Shown: positions 1 to 6,860 of the stretch, piece by piece | Layout of the letters: the number at the start of each line of letters is the position of its first letter | Numbering within the stretch: the stretch's first letter is position 1 | Source: Lactovum sp047974165 | Lineage (GTDB): Bacteria; Bacillota; Bacilli; Lactobacillales; Streptococcaceae | Assembly: GCA_047974165.1 (NCBI GenBank) | Contig: JBKECB010000035.1 | Coordinates: forward strand, 1-17,881 | Reading direction: 5' to 3' | Length of the DNA: 17,881 nucleotides | Notes under the pieces: model-generated | Database searches by the model: none | Seen by the model: the letters and a program-made list of their open reading frames with translations, nothing else | Told to the model about the DNA's origin: nothing | Translations under genes and position numbers: made by a program

Positions 1-816
1 TAGAAGAGCTTCGTCAAGCACCAAAATGTTCAGGAGGTATTTGAGGATAAGCAGCGAACTTTACTATGACCGCCTGACGGACTTGGTGATGTATATTGTG
101 AGTGGTCCTCAAAATCGGATCGTACCTCTGGAGAAGCTAATCTAAGTGCTGCCTTGACACTTTAAACAACGATTACAGTCTTTGAAAAAGATGAAAAAAT
201 TCTAAAAACTTTATCAATGAGCTACTTTGAAACTTGTATTAACAACTTAGACAAATGGTATCAAGAAATGATGTCAGTGCTGGATGCTCAAAAGGTAAAG
301 CAACTTGACATCAAATACTGGGCAGAATATAAGGAAGATGAGAGTTTTCTCTATTACGATGAAGCTTCAGGTGATGCACTCTATGATAACATTTTAAGCT
401 TGATGAACTTATCTGCTGAGCGGTCTCAAAGTATAGCTTCAAATGCATAAATCATTGAAAGTAATGCTGAGCAGTTTGACAGTATGATACGGACGGTTAC
501 CTGGACGCAAAAGTCAGCTAAAACAGTAATTGATACTACTAATGGTCTTTTGAATTCCGGAGGAGTGGACTTAAAAAATAGTCAGGATTATATGATAATT
601 TTGGAACTCCCCTCTCTAATACACGGACTAATGGTGTTGATAGCAATAGTATCTTTGACTTTTTTCCCAACCACTTATGATAAAAGACAGTACGAAAAAG
701 TTAATGTTGTAAAAAGCTTTGATTGGCGTTGACTACTTGTCTTTTTAGTGGCTCTTCTCTTGGGTGTTTTGAGACGGACATAGATATGACCTAAACCTAA
801 AAAAGAAAAAGTTTAG
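1..816 (+). pseudogene. Decayed 3' portion of a large membrane/surface protein gene, possibly EsaA/YueB/Pip-like
   Basis: Frame 1 reads as protein almost throughout but is broken by stops at 67-69, 163-165, 448-450, 730-732, 781-783 and 787-789. Two longer open pieces remain (217-450 and 484-732). Between about 590 and 690 the sensible reading moves to frame 3 (NFGTPLSNTRTNGVDSNSIF, then DFF) and returns to frame 1 at KVNVVKSFDWR. A hydrophobic segment LLVFLVALLLGVL follows the stop at 730, which replaces what was probably a tryptophan codon. A basic tail PKPKKEKV then ends at the TAG at 814-816. A soluble acidic region, one C-terminal membrane helix and a basic tail suit the C-terminus of an EsaA/YueB/YhgE-Pip type protein. 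That family name is a guess from architecture and the FDFF-like stretch before the helix. The gene continues off the left edge. No intact product is expected. Confidence 0.6.
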
Positions 817-957
817 TTAAATTAATCTTTTTAAGAATAATAAAAATAAATAATAGAGATTTAGTATATTACTTTTTGAATAAATCTTTTGATAATAAGT
901 AGTGTTATATTTTTCTAAAATTATTATGACAGTTTAATAGTTGCTATTAAATGCTTA

Positions 958-996
958 TTTAAGAAAATTCTTAGTTAAAGTGTTATAATAGTAAAT
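958..996 (+). promoter_or_regulatory. Extended -10 promoter of gap
   Basis: TGTTATAAT at 981-989 is an extended -10 (TG, one base, TATAAT at 984-989). The -35 region is poor; TTTAAG or TTAAGA at 958-964 is the nearest candidate and the spacing is long. Predicted transcription start is near 996, giving a leader of about 59 bases. Confidence 0.6.
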
Positions 997-1003
997 GTAA
1001 GCT

Positions 1004-1019
1004 AGTTAAGAAATTAACT
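1004..1019 (+). promoter_or_regulatory. 5' UTR hairpin of gap mRNA
   Basis: AGTTAA (1004-1009), loop GAAA (1010-1013), TTAACT (1014-1019). The hairpin lies about eight bases after the predicted 5' end and before the AGGAGG Shine-Dalgarno at 1040-1045. It does not include the ribosome binding site, so an mRNA-stabilising role is more likely than translational control. That role is inferred. Confidence 0.4.
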
Positions 1020-1054
1020 TAGTCAAATAAAATTCTTATAGGAGGCAACTACAC

Positions 1055-2065
1055 ATGGTAGTTAAAGTTGGTATTAATGGTTTTGGACGTATTGGTCGTC
1101 TTGCACTTCGTCGTATTCAAGAGCTTGAAGGAATCGAGGTTGTACACATCAACGATCTTACAGATCCAGCAATGCTTGCTCATCTTTTGAAATATGATAC
1201 AACTCAAGGTCGTTTCAATGGTGAAGTTAAGGTTGAAGAAAACGGTTTTGATGTAAATGGTAAATTCATCAAAGTTACTGCTGAACCAGATCCATCAAAC
1301 ATTAACTGGGCAGAAGCTGGCGTTGAAATCGTTCTTGAAGCAACTGGCTTTTTTGCAACTAAGGAAAAAGCTGAGAAGCATTTACATGCTAATGGCGCTA
1401 AGAAAGTTGTTATCACAGCACCTGGTGGAAGCGATGTTAAGACAATCGTCTTCAATACAAACCATTCAGAATTAACAGGTGAAGAAACTGTTATCTCTGG
1501 TGCATCATGTACTACAAACTGTTTAGCACCAATGGCTGACGCTTTGAATAAAGCTTTTGGTATCCAAGTAGGTACAATGACAACTATTCACTCATACACA
1601 GGTGATCAAATGACCCTTGATGGCCCACACCGTGGAGGTGATTTCCGTCGTGCACGTGCTGCTGCTGTAAATATCGTTCCTAACTCAACAGGTGCTGCAA
1701 AAGCTATCGGTCTTGTATTACCAGAGTTGAACGGTAAACTTCAAGGACATGCACAACGTGTATCTACACCAACAGGTTCATTGACTGAGCTTGTAGCAAT
1801 CGTTGATAAGAAAACTTCTGTTGAAGAAGTTAATGCAGCAATGGAAGCTGTTGCAAATGAATCTTATGGCTACAACACAGACGAAATCGTATCTTCAGAT
1901 ATCGTTGGTATGAGCTTTGGTTCATTATTTGATGCAACTCAAACAGAAGTAACAACAGCAGGTGATGCTCAACTTGTTAAAGTTGTATCATGGTATGACA
2001 ATGAAATGTCTTATACAGCTCAACTTATCCGTACTCTTCAATATTTTGCTGAAATCGCAAAATAA
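1055..2065 (+). CDS. gap: Glyceraldehyde-3-phosphate dehydrogenase, NAD-dependent, glycolytic
   Basis: Catalyses the oxidation and phosphorylation of glyceraldehyde 3-phosphate to 1,3-bisphosphoglycerate in the cytoplasm. The 336-residue length is normal for bacterial GapA. The N-terminus shows the Rossmann NAD-binding motif GINGFGRIGR (residues 7-16). The active site SCTTNCLAP has the catalytic Cys152, with His179 as the base (TTIHS). The phosphate-binding region around STGAAKAIG and the C-terminal WYDNEMSYTAQL are also present. Start is ATG at 1055 with a perfect AGGAGG at 1040-1045. The gene is monocistronic: it has its own extended -10 promoter, and two terminators follow it. Codon choice is biased as in a highly expressed gene. 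In Gram-positive bacteria this protein is often also found at the cell surface; nothing in this sequence speaks to that. Confidence 0.98.
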   Translation: MVVKVGINGFGRIGRLALRRIQELEGIEVVHINDLTDPAMLAHLLKYDTTQGRFNGEVKVEENGFDVNGKFIKVTAEPDPSNINWAEAGVEIVLEATGFFATKEKAEKHLHANGAKKVVITAPGGSDVKTIVFNTNHSELTGEETVISGASCTTNCLAPMADALNKAFGIQVGTMTTIHSYTGDQMTLDGPHRGGDFRRARAAAVNIVPNSTGAAKAIGLVLPELNGKLQGHAQRVSTPTGSLTELVAIVDKKTSVEEVNAAMEAVANESYGYNTDEIVSSDIVGMSFGSLFDATQTEVTTAGDAQLVKVVSWYDNEMSYTAQLIRTLQYFAEIAK

Positions 2066-2080
2066 GTAAGAGAGTAAATA

Positions 2081-2105
2081 AAAGTAGCTTCGGCTGCTTT
2101 TTTTG
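2081..2105 (+). terminator. Rho-independent terminator of gap
   Basis: AAAGTAGC (2081-2088), UUCG tetraloop (2089-2092), GCTGCTTT (2093-2100) with one T-G wobble, running into a T tract to 2104. It begins 15 bases after the gap stop. Confidence 0.9.
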
Positions 2106-2130
2106 TAATAAAATGTCTTTAGATATAAGA

Positions 2131-2160
2131 AAAACGACTTTAGATTTTAAGTCGTTTTTT
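2131..2160. terminator. Bidirectional terminator between convergent gap and the PepSY lipoprotein gene
   Basis: Perfect 10-base arms AAAACGACTT (2131-2140) and AAGTCGTTTT (2149-2158) with loop TAGATTTT. The T run follows on the plus strand and also on the minus strand, so it can back up the gap terminator and end the minus-strand transcript, whose last stop is at 2179. Confidence 0.85.
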
Positions 2161-2178
2161 AAAATTTATATTAAATAC

Positions 2179-2775
2179 TTAATCATTTATATCCATATCA
2201 GATTCTCTGATATCACCAGATGCTGCATCAATTTCATAGCTATATTCAGTAGTTCCTATATAAAACTCAACTTCATAAACCTTGACATTGTTGTCGTAAT
2301 CTAAACTAACCTGAGTAAAATTAGCATCAGTTTCTTTTTTTCCAGCATGCGTTAAAGCAATTTCTTTTGCCTTAGCTTCACCAATCTCAGTAGAATTACT
2401 GGAAGAACTAGTATCTTTAGTACTTGATTCAGTACTAGAACTTTGAGAGCTAGAGGCTTCTTTACTAGAATTTGATGAGCTGATGATGTAATCCTCCACG
2501 TCAGAGTCGTAAGAAATAACATCTCCACTATCGGCATCAATTTCATAATCATACTCTGTTGCTCCTATGTAAAACTCGACATCATAAACTTTATTTCCAT
2601 CTTCTCTGTCGAGTTTTGTCCGAATAAACTGGGCATCAGACTCACTTTCACCTGCGTGTTTTATTGCAATCTCTCTTGCTTCTGATGCAGTGATCTTTGT
2701 TGAGTTATTTCCACAGGCAGTAAGAACTGTAAAGCTTGAAAGTGTCAGTAGTGTTATTATAAGTTTTTTGTTCAT
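2179..2775 (-). CDS. Lipoprotein with two PepSY domains
   Basis: A predicted 198-residue exported lipoprotein of unknown specific function. The N-terminus has lysines (MNKK), a hydrophobic stretch and the lipobox LTAC, giving lipidated Cys21. Two homologous PepSY domains follow: roughly residues 28-90 (ITASEAREIAIKHAG ... VEFYIGATEYDYEIDADSGD) and 133-198 (IGEAKAKEIALTHAG ... VEFYIGTTEYSYEIDAASGD). A Ser/Thr-rich linker of about 35 residues joins them. PepSY domains are generally tied to peptidase inhibition or envelope sensing. Start is ATG at 2775 because GGAGG lies directly upstream; the in-frame TTG at 2787 would overlap that site. The gene lies downstream of a histidine kinase gene on the same strand, like ykoI beside ykoGH in Bacillus subtilis. 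It may modulate the kinase or be its target. Confidence 0.9.
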   Translation of the reverse strand: MNKKLIITLLTLSSFTVLTACGNNSTKITASEAREIAIKHAGESESDAQFIRTKLDREDGNKVYDVEFYIGATEYDYEIDADSGDVISYDSDVEDYIISSSNSSKEASSSQSSSTESSTKDTSSSSNSTEIGEAKAKEIALTHAGKKETDANFTQVSLDYDNNVKVYEVEFYIGTTEYSYEIDAASGDIRESDMDIND

Positions 2776-2797
2776 TTTTTCCTCCAAAGTTATATTT

Positions 2798-2833
2798 TTC
2801 TAACAAATAAATTATAACTTATTTTTGTTAGAA
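2798..2833 (-). promoter_or_regulatory. Large inverted repeat upstream of the lipoprotein gene
   Basis: Perfect 10-base arms TTCTAACAAA (2798-2807) and TTTGTTAGAA (2824-2833), extendable by three or four more pairs with one bulged base. It sits between the kinase stop (2856) and the lipoprotein start. Read on the minus strand, the apex contains TATAAT within GTTATAATTTA. It could be an operator over a local promoter or an mRNA hairpin that sets the kinase/lipoprotein ratio. No T run long enough for a confident terminator call follows it. Confidence 0.5.
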
Positions 2834-2855
2834 GAAGATTAGAAAATATTAAAGC

Positions 2856-4184
2856 TTATTTTTTAAAAGTTATTTTAAAAGTAGTACCTTGCATGACTTT
2901 ACTTTTAACCTCAACTTTCCCCTTATGAAATTCAGCGATTTGCTTGACCATAGCAAGTCCAAGTCCCCAGCCTTTATTATGAGTTCTTGCTTTATCTGCC
3001 TGATAAAATCGATTCCAAATATGAGGAAGGTCAGTCTCATCAATCCCAATCCCATCGTCAGAGACAGAAAGTGAAAGAGTATTTTGATTTTCTTCTAATT
3101 GAATATAAATTTTTCCATTTTCCTTTCCATAGCGATAAGCATTTTGAAGGAGGTTTTGTATCAAACGTGTCATGAGAGAACTATCAACTTCAAAAAAAAT
3201 GTCAGCTTGTATGTTTTCTATTAAAAGGATATTTTTGCTATTTATTGTTAGATATTCTTGACAGATTGAAGAAATAAAGTTGCTAAAGTTGATTCGTTTT
3301 AGATTGGTATTTTCTATTTGTTGTTCGATTCGGGTAAATTGTAGTAAGGAATTAATGAGTTTAGACATGCGATAGCCTTGTTTTTGAATGGCCGTAATAG
3401 TTTCATATAATTCTTCTTTAGTCTTTGCGTGTTCAAAAGCATATTCACATTGAGCGAGTATAATACTAAGAGGCGTCCGAAGTTCATGAGAAGCATCTGA
3501 GGTAAAGTGTCGCTCAGCTTCAAAATTATTTTCTAGCTGAGAAAACATCTGATTGAAAGTAACGGCGAGCTGATAAAGTTCATCTTTATTTGTGTTTAAT
3601 TCAATTCGTTTAGATAAATCTCCACTTTCTTCGATTTCTTTTGCTAAGAAACTTATTTTTTTTATAGGACTTAAAGAGCGTGAGGCAATAAGGTATCCAC
3701 CGATAGCTGCAAGAAGAATGAGTAATGGTAAAGAAATGACAAGTGCCTGATACATCATGTTAATAGAGATAGCACTATTATTTTTAGATACAAAGCCTCT
3801 AATCCAGAAATTTCCAACTTGCCGATCGTAGAGGAAGTAATTCTCCTCTTTAATTTTTAGACTTGTAATATTTCTATCTTCAAAGTTTTTTGTTAAATGA
3901 GAGTACTCGTTGTCTCCACTTATCAACTTACCATTGGCATCAAAGATAAGACAGTTGATTCCATTTTTAAAGGAGATAAAATCCTCGTCAATATCAAGTT
4001 CACCATCTTCAAATTCTACTTCCTCAGTATTTTCGTCAACGATACTGATAAGTGTATTTTTGATAGTTCCAGAGGCGCTATTACTAGAGAGAAAGAAAGT
4101 GAAGGCGAGTATTAGACTAGAAAGGAGAATCATAAATCCAGTAAACCAAATTGTAATTTTTAATTTGATACTTAATTTTTTCAT
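2856..4184 (-). CDS. Membrane sensor histidine kinase (HAMP, HisKA, HATPase)
   Basis: 442-residue two-component sensor kinase. Membrane helices lie at about residues 9-32 and 145-168 and flank an extracytoplasmic domain of about 110 residues. Its first part is strikingly acidic (Asp/Glu-rich from 50 to 69). A HAMP linker follows (about 168-222). The phosphoacceptor is His233 in DASHELRTP. The ATPase domain shows the N box (NLLQNAYRYG, Asn348), the G1 box (DDGIG, Asp376-377) and the G2 box (GWGLGL, 405-410). It should autophosphorylate and pass phosphate to the regulator encoded just upstream, whose TGA overlaps this ATG (shared ATGA at 4181-4184), implying coupled translation. The signal is unknown. 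The acidic loop and the PepSY lipoprotein neighbour suggest envelope or cation stress, as inference. B. subtilis YkoH is an architectural parallel; orthology is not shown. Confidence 0.95.
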   Translation of the reverse strand: MKKLSIKLKITIWFTGFMILLSSLILAFTFFLSSNSASGTIKNTLISIVDENTEEVEFEDGELDIDEDFISFKNGINCLIFDANGKLISGDNEYSHLTKNFEDRNITSLKIKEENYFLYDRQVGNFWIRGFVSKNNSAISINMMYQALVISLPLLILLAAIGGYLIASRSLSPIKKISFLAKEIEESGDLSKRIELNTNKDELYQLAVTFNQMFSQLENNFEAERHFTSDASHELRTPLSIILAQCEYAFEHAKTKEELYETITAIQKQGYRMSKLINSLLQFTRIEQQIENTNLKRINFSNFISSICQEYLTINSKNILLIENIQADIFFEVDSSLMTRLIQNLLQNAYRYGKENGKIYIQLEENQNTLSLSVSDDGIGIDETDLPHIWNRFYQADKARTHNKGWGLGLAMVKQIAEFHKGKVEVKSKVMQGTTFKITFKK

Positions 4185-4855
4185 TCTTTAACCTTTAGAC
4201 AATAGCCAATCCCACGTACTGTATGGATGAGTTTGAGCTCATGCTTGTCGTCAATTTTTTTTCTTAAATAGGCAATGTAGACATCGACAACATTTGTACC
4301 ACCTTCATAATCATAATTCCAGACATTATCTTCAATTTTCTGCCTTGAGAGTATTTTATTTTTATTTCGGAGAAGGTATTCTAGCAAATTATATTCCAAA
4401 GCAGTTAGAGAAATTTCCTTTTGCTTCCGTGTGACGATGTGTGTTTCAGTATTTAAACTTAAGTCAGCTAAATTATAAATATTTGTTGGATTCTTAGAAA
4501 TAACTCGTGTTAAAACACGTAATCTTGCCAGAAGCTCATCGAAAGAAAATGGTTTGGTTAAGTAATCATTTGCTCCTAAATCAAGTCCTTTTACCTTATC
4601 GGAAATAGTATCTTTGGCTGTTAGAAAAAGCACAGGCGTGAGGTTGTCTTTGCTACGCAAAGCTTTGACAGCTTCAAAACCATCAAGTTTTGGCATCATA
4701 ATATCTAAAATGGCAGCATCGAAAAAATTACTTTCGAGATAATCTAGTGCATCCTCACCATTAAAGCAACTATCAACAGTATAGTTTTCAGCTCGTAATT
4801 TTTTAGTAATAATCTCATTTAAATCAACATCATCTTCTGCAATTAAAATTCTCAT
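4181..4855 (-). CDS. OmpR/PhoB-family response regulator
   Basis: 224-residue DNA-binding response regulator. The receiver domain (about 1-118) has acidic pocket residues Asp8 and Asp9, phosphoacceptor Asp51 (AILDIMMPKLDGF), Thr79 and Lys101 (LTKPF). A winged-helix domain (about 125-224) ends in IHTVRGIGYCLKV, the usual OmpR wing. Length is standard. Start is ATG at 4855 with a perfect AAGGAGGT at 4860-4867. It is first in a minus-strand unit with the kinase and then the PepSY lipoprotein. The promoter at 4873-4878 and the ATGAGA repeats at 4889-4905 are its probable control elements, possibly autoregulated. It is not CiaR: it lacks close likeness to the CiaR sequence as I remember it. Confidence 0.96.
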   Translation of the reverse strand: MRILIAEDDVDLNEIITKKLRAENYTVDSCFNGEDALDYLESNFFDAAILDIMMPKLDGFEAVKALRSKDNLTPVLFLTAKDTISDKVKGLDLGANDYLTKPFSFDELLARLRVLTRVISKNPTNIYNLADLSLNTETHIVTRKQKEISLTALEYNLLEYLLRNKNKILSRQKIEDNVWNYDYEGGTNVVDVYIAYLRKKIDDKHELKLIHTVRGIGYCLKVKE

Positions 4856-4872
4856 TTTTACCTCCTTATTTT

Positions 4873-4905
4873 ATTATATCATTGAATAATGAGAATGAGA
4901 TGAGA
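4873..4905 (-). promoter_or_regulatory. Promoter of the two-component operon with tandem ATGAGA repeats
   Basis: On the minus strand TGATATAAT is an extended -10 (TATAAT, plus coordinates 4873-4878). Its -35 region carries three copies of ATGAGA on the plus strand (4889-4894, 4895-4900, 4900-4905; CTCAT-type on the minus strand). OmpR-family regulators typically bind tandem direct repeats near -35, so autoregulation is plausible. Confidence 0.45.
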
Positions 4906-4946
4906 GCTTTTTCTCTGAAAAATCAAAGAAGAATTTTAGAAAAAAA

Positions 4947-4962
4947 TGTTATAATTTAGCTA
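4947..4962 (+). promoter_or_regulatory. Extended -10 promoter placing transcription start at the yqeG ATG
   Basis: TGTTATAAT at 4947-4955 with six bases between the end of TATAAT and the ATG at 4962. The usual start distance makes the A of ATG the likely first transcribed base. No Shine-Dalgarno is present. No good -35 is seen. Confidence 0.6.
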
Positions 4963-5492
4963 TGACAATAGAAAACTATCAGCCAACTTACTATCTAGAA
5001 GCAATCTATCAATTAGATGCTGAAACTTTAAAAAAAATAGGAGTAACGCTTGTTTTAGCTGACTTAGATAATACACTAACAGCTTGGAATAATCCTGAAG
5101 GTAGTCCTGAAATGAGAGCCTGGTTGGAAGAAATGAAAAGGGAAGGGATTTCGGTTGTTGTGGTATCCAATAATCATAAAAAAAGAGTAACTCGAGCAGT
5201 TGCCCCTTTTAATATTCCTTTTGTGTACCATGCATTAAAACCCTTTACAAGAGGGATACGTCAAGCAATGAGAGAACATAAAGGAGAGTTAAAGTCAACC
5301 CTAATGGTAGGAGATCAGCGAATGACAGATATTCGAGCAGCTAAGCGTGTTGGTATCCGTTCTGTTTTGGTGAAACCTTTACTTATTTCGGATCACTGGC
5401 CAACTTTGATAAATCGCACACGTGAGAAAAGAGTGACAAAAAAGATAGAGGAAAAGTATGGAGAGATTATTTATCAGAAAAATCTTAAATAA
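4962..5492 (+). CDS. yqeG: YqeG family HAD (class IIIA) phosphatase
   Basis: 176-residue cytoplasmic HAD-superfamily phosphatase. Motif I is LADLDNTL with nucleophile Asp34 and acid/base Asp36. Motif II is VVVSNN (Ser69). Lys93 is a motif III candidate, and motif IV is VGDQRMTDI (Asp118, Asp123). The substrate is not established for this family. yqeG is regularly found directly before yqeH in Firmicutes, as here with a 38-base gap, which points to ribosome biogenesis or a linked process. The start at 4962 gives the expected N-terminus. There is no Shine-Dalgarno and the -10 box ends only six bases upstream, so the mRNA is probably leaderless. Confidence 0.95.
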   Translation: MTIENYQPTYYLEAIYQLDAETLKKIGVTLVLADLDNTLTAWNNPEGSPEMRAWLEEMKREGISVVVVSNNHKKRVTRAVAPFNIPFVYHALKPFTRGIRQAMREHKGELKSTLMVGDQRMTDIRAAKRVGIRSVLVKPLLISDHWPTLINRTREKRVTKKIEEKYGEIIYQKNLK

Positions 5493-5515
5493 ATTAAATA
5501 AAAGTTGTGCTTTTG

Positions 5516-5531
5516 TGATATACTAAGCTTA
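5516..5531 (+). promoter_or_regulatory. Extended -10 promoter placing transcription start at the yqeH ATG
   Basis: TGATATACT at 5516-5524 is an extended -10. Six bases separate it from the ATG at 5531, the same geometry as at yqeG. No Shine-Dalgarno precedes the ATG. The -35 region is weak. yqeH may also be read from the yqeG promoter. Confidence 0.5.
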
Positions 5532-6622
5532 TGACTGAAGAACTTTATTGTATCGGCTGTGGAAGTTTAATCCAGATAGAAAATAAGAAAGAAGCTGGTT
5601 ATCTTCCAGTATCAGCTTTAAATAAAAAGCAAGAAGAGGAAGCCGTTTACTGCCAACGTTGTTTCAGACTTCGTCACTATAATGAAATTACAGCAAGCTC
5701 AATGACTGAGGAGGATTTCCTCCAAATGTTAAAGAAAATCAGTAAAAAAAATGCTCTGATTGTAAATGTCGTGGATATTTTTGATCTGACGGGTTCAATG
5801 ATAGAAAAATTACCCCAGTATGTTGGGAAGAATGAAATTTTACTAGTTGCAAATAAACTTGATATCCTACCTCACTCTTTGAAAAAGCATAAGCTGACAA
5901 CTTGGATAAGAAAAGAAGCAGGAAATCTTGGATTAAATGTAAAGGATGTTTTTGTCATGTCAGCCCGTCGTAAGGCTGATGTTGAAGAGTTGTTAGATTT
6001 GATTGATAACTATCGAAAAAATAGGGATGTTTATGTTGTTGGAGTTACAAACGTTGGAAAGTCAACCTTGATTAATGCGATGATAAAGCAGGTGAGTGGA
6101 CATTCAGATTTGATAACGACGAGCCGCTTTCCAGGAACAACTTTGGATTGGATTGAAATACCTTTAGATGAGAAGTCAAAGCTTATTGATACACCAGGTA
6201 TTATTCATAAAGGTCAGATGGCTCATTATTTAAACCCAGAAGATTTAAACTTAATTTCTCCCAAAAAGGAAATTAAGGCGAAAACTTGGCAGCTAAATGC
6301 TGGGCAAACATTATTTCTTGCAGGTTTAGCTAGGGTTGATTTTGTATCTGGTGAGCGTCAGGGGATTACGACTTATTTTGATAATGAATTAATGATTCAC
6401 AGAACGAAGCTCTCAGGAGCAGATGAATTTTACAAAAAGCATGCGGGTGAACTTTTAACTCCTAATATTTCAAAAATCTTCATCAAACATGAGTTCAAAA
6501 TTACAAGAAAGTCTGACCTTGTGATTTCAGGATTAGGATGGGTCCGTATTGCAAAAGAGGCTGAGTTTATAATCTGGACTTCTGAGTCGATTGATGTTTC
6601 TATTCGAGAGTCTTTAATTTAA
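5531..6622 (+). CDS. yqeH: Ribosome biogenesis GTPase YqeH, circularly permuted
   Basis: 363-residue GTPase needed for 30S subunit assembly in B. subtilis. A four-Cys zinc finger opens the protein (Cys7, Cys10, Cys41, Cys44: CIGC ... CQRC). The GTPase motifs occur in permuted order, which is diagnostic: G4 NKLD (108-111), G5 SAR (144-146), then G1 GVTNVGKS (171-178), G2 PGTT (201-204) and G3 DTPG (220-223). A C-terminal domain of about 130 residues follows, as in the YqeH/RbgH group. Length is normal. No Shine-Dalgarno precedes the ATG, and the -10 box ends six bases upstream. In many streptococci yqeH is followed directly by yhbY (yqeI) and nadD. Here a flotillin pair and glpK intervene. Confidence 0.97.
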   Translation: MTEELYCIGCGSLIQIENKKEAGYLPVSALNKKQEEEAVYCQRCFRLRHYNEITASSMTEEDFLQMLKKISKKNALIVNVVDIFDLTGSMIEKLPQYVGKNEILLVANKLDILPHSLKKHKLTTWIRKEAGNLGLNVKDVFVMSARRKADVEELLDLIDNYRKNRDVYVVGVTNVGKSTLINAMIKQVSGHSDLITTSRFPGTTLDWIEIPLDEKSKLIDTPGIIHKGQMAHYLNPEDLNLISPKKEIKAKTWQLNAGQTLFLAGLARVDFVSGERQGITTYFDNELMIHRTKLSGADEFYKKHAGELLTPNISKIFIKHEFKITRKSDLVISGLGWVRIAKEAEFIIWTSESIDVSIRESLI

Positions 6623-6641
6623 AAAATAAAAGGAGGCTAAT

Positions 6642-6860
6642 ATGGAATGGTTAGAAAGTTATCGAGTATTAAAAATTAATGGTCTTACAAAAAAGGTCTT
6701 ACTAGAAGTCGATCCTGATGATCGTTTTTATAAGAAGTATGATTTAAATTTGTTTGATGAAAATGTCAGAGAAGGCTGTCAAGTTTATAAATATAAAAAT
6801 ATTGATGAACAAGAAGAATTTATTTTTATTACAGAAATTATGGAGAAAGAAGGAAGATGA
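6642..6860 (+). CDS. Small acidic protein coupled to flotillin, unknown function
   Basis: 72 residues, not recognised. It has a very good AGGAGG (6631-6636) before ATG 6642. Its TGA overlaps the flotillin ATG (ATGA at 6857-6860), so the two are translated together. There is no signal peptide or membrane helix. Composition is rich in Asp, Glu, Lys and aromatic residues, with apparent beta-strand alternation (YRVLKINGLTKKVLLEVD; CQVYKYKNIDEQEEFIFITE). Bacterial flotillins usually sit beside an NfeD-family membrane protein (YuaF in B. subtilis). This protein occupies that place but is much shorter and lacks membrane helices, so it is not a full NfeD. A small soluble partner of flotillin is a reasonable inference. 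The strong ribosome site and coupling argue it is real. Confidence 0.8.
   Translation: MEWLESYRVLKINGLTKKVLLEVDPDDRFYKKYDLNLFDENVREGCQVYKYKNIDEQEEFIFITEIMEKEGR

Larger units (their letters stand above)
817..1054. other. AT-rich intergenic region holding the gap promoter and leader
   Basis: Very AT-rich spacer between the decayed gene and gap. I see no reading frame of note. It contains the gap promoter, a short inverted repeat TAAGAA-AA-TTCTTA at about 960-973 next to the promoter, and a 5' UTR hairpin, listed separately where supported. No clear terminator for the decayed gene is visible. Confidence 0.5.

Noticed and set aside
2113..2304. Plus-strand open frame antisense to the lipoprotein gene
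   Set aside because: It overlaps the bidirectional terminator and the lipoprotein coding region, and shows no domain or ribosome site.
2776..2787. TTG at 2787 as start of the lipoprotein
   Set aside because: The GGAGG that serves the ATG at 2775 lies within this extension, so the downstream ATG is the better start and gives a normal signal peptide.
4181..4855. Identification of the two-component system as CiaRH
   Set aside because: The regulator does not match the CiaR sequence I remember from streptococci, and the PepSY lipoprotein partner is not part of ciaRH.
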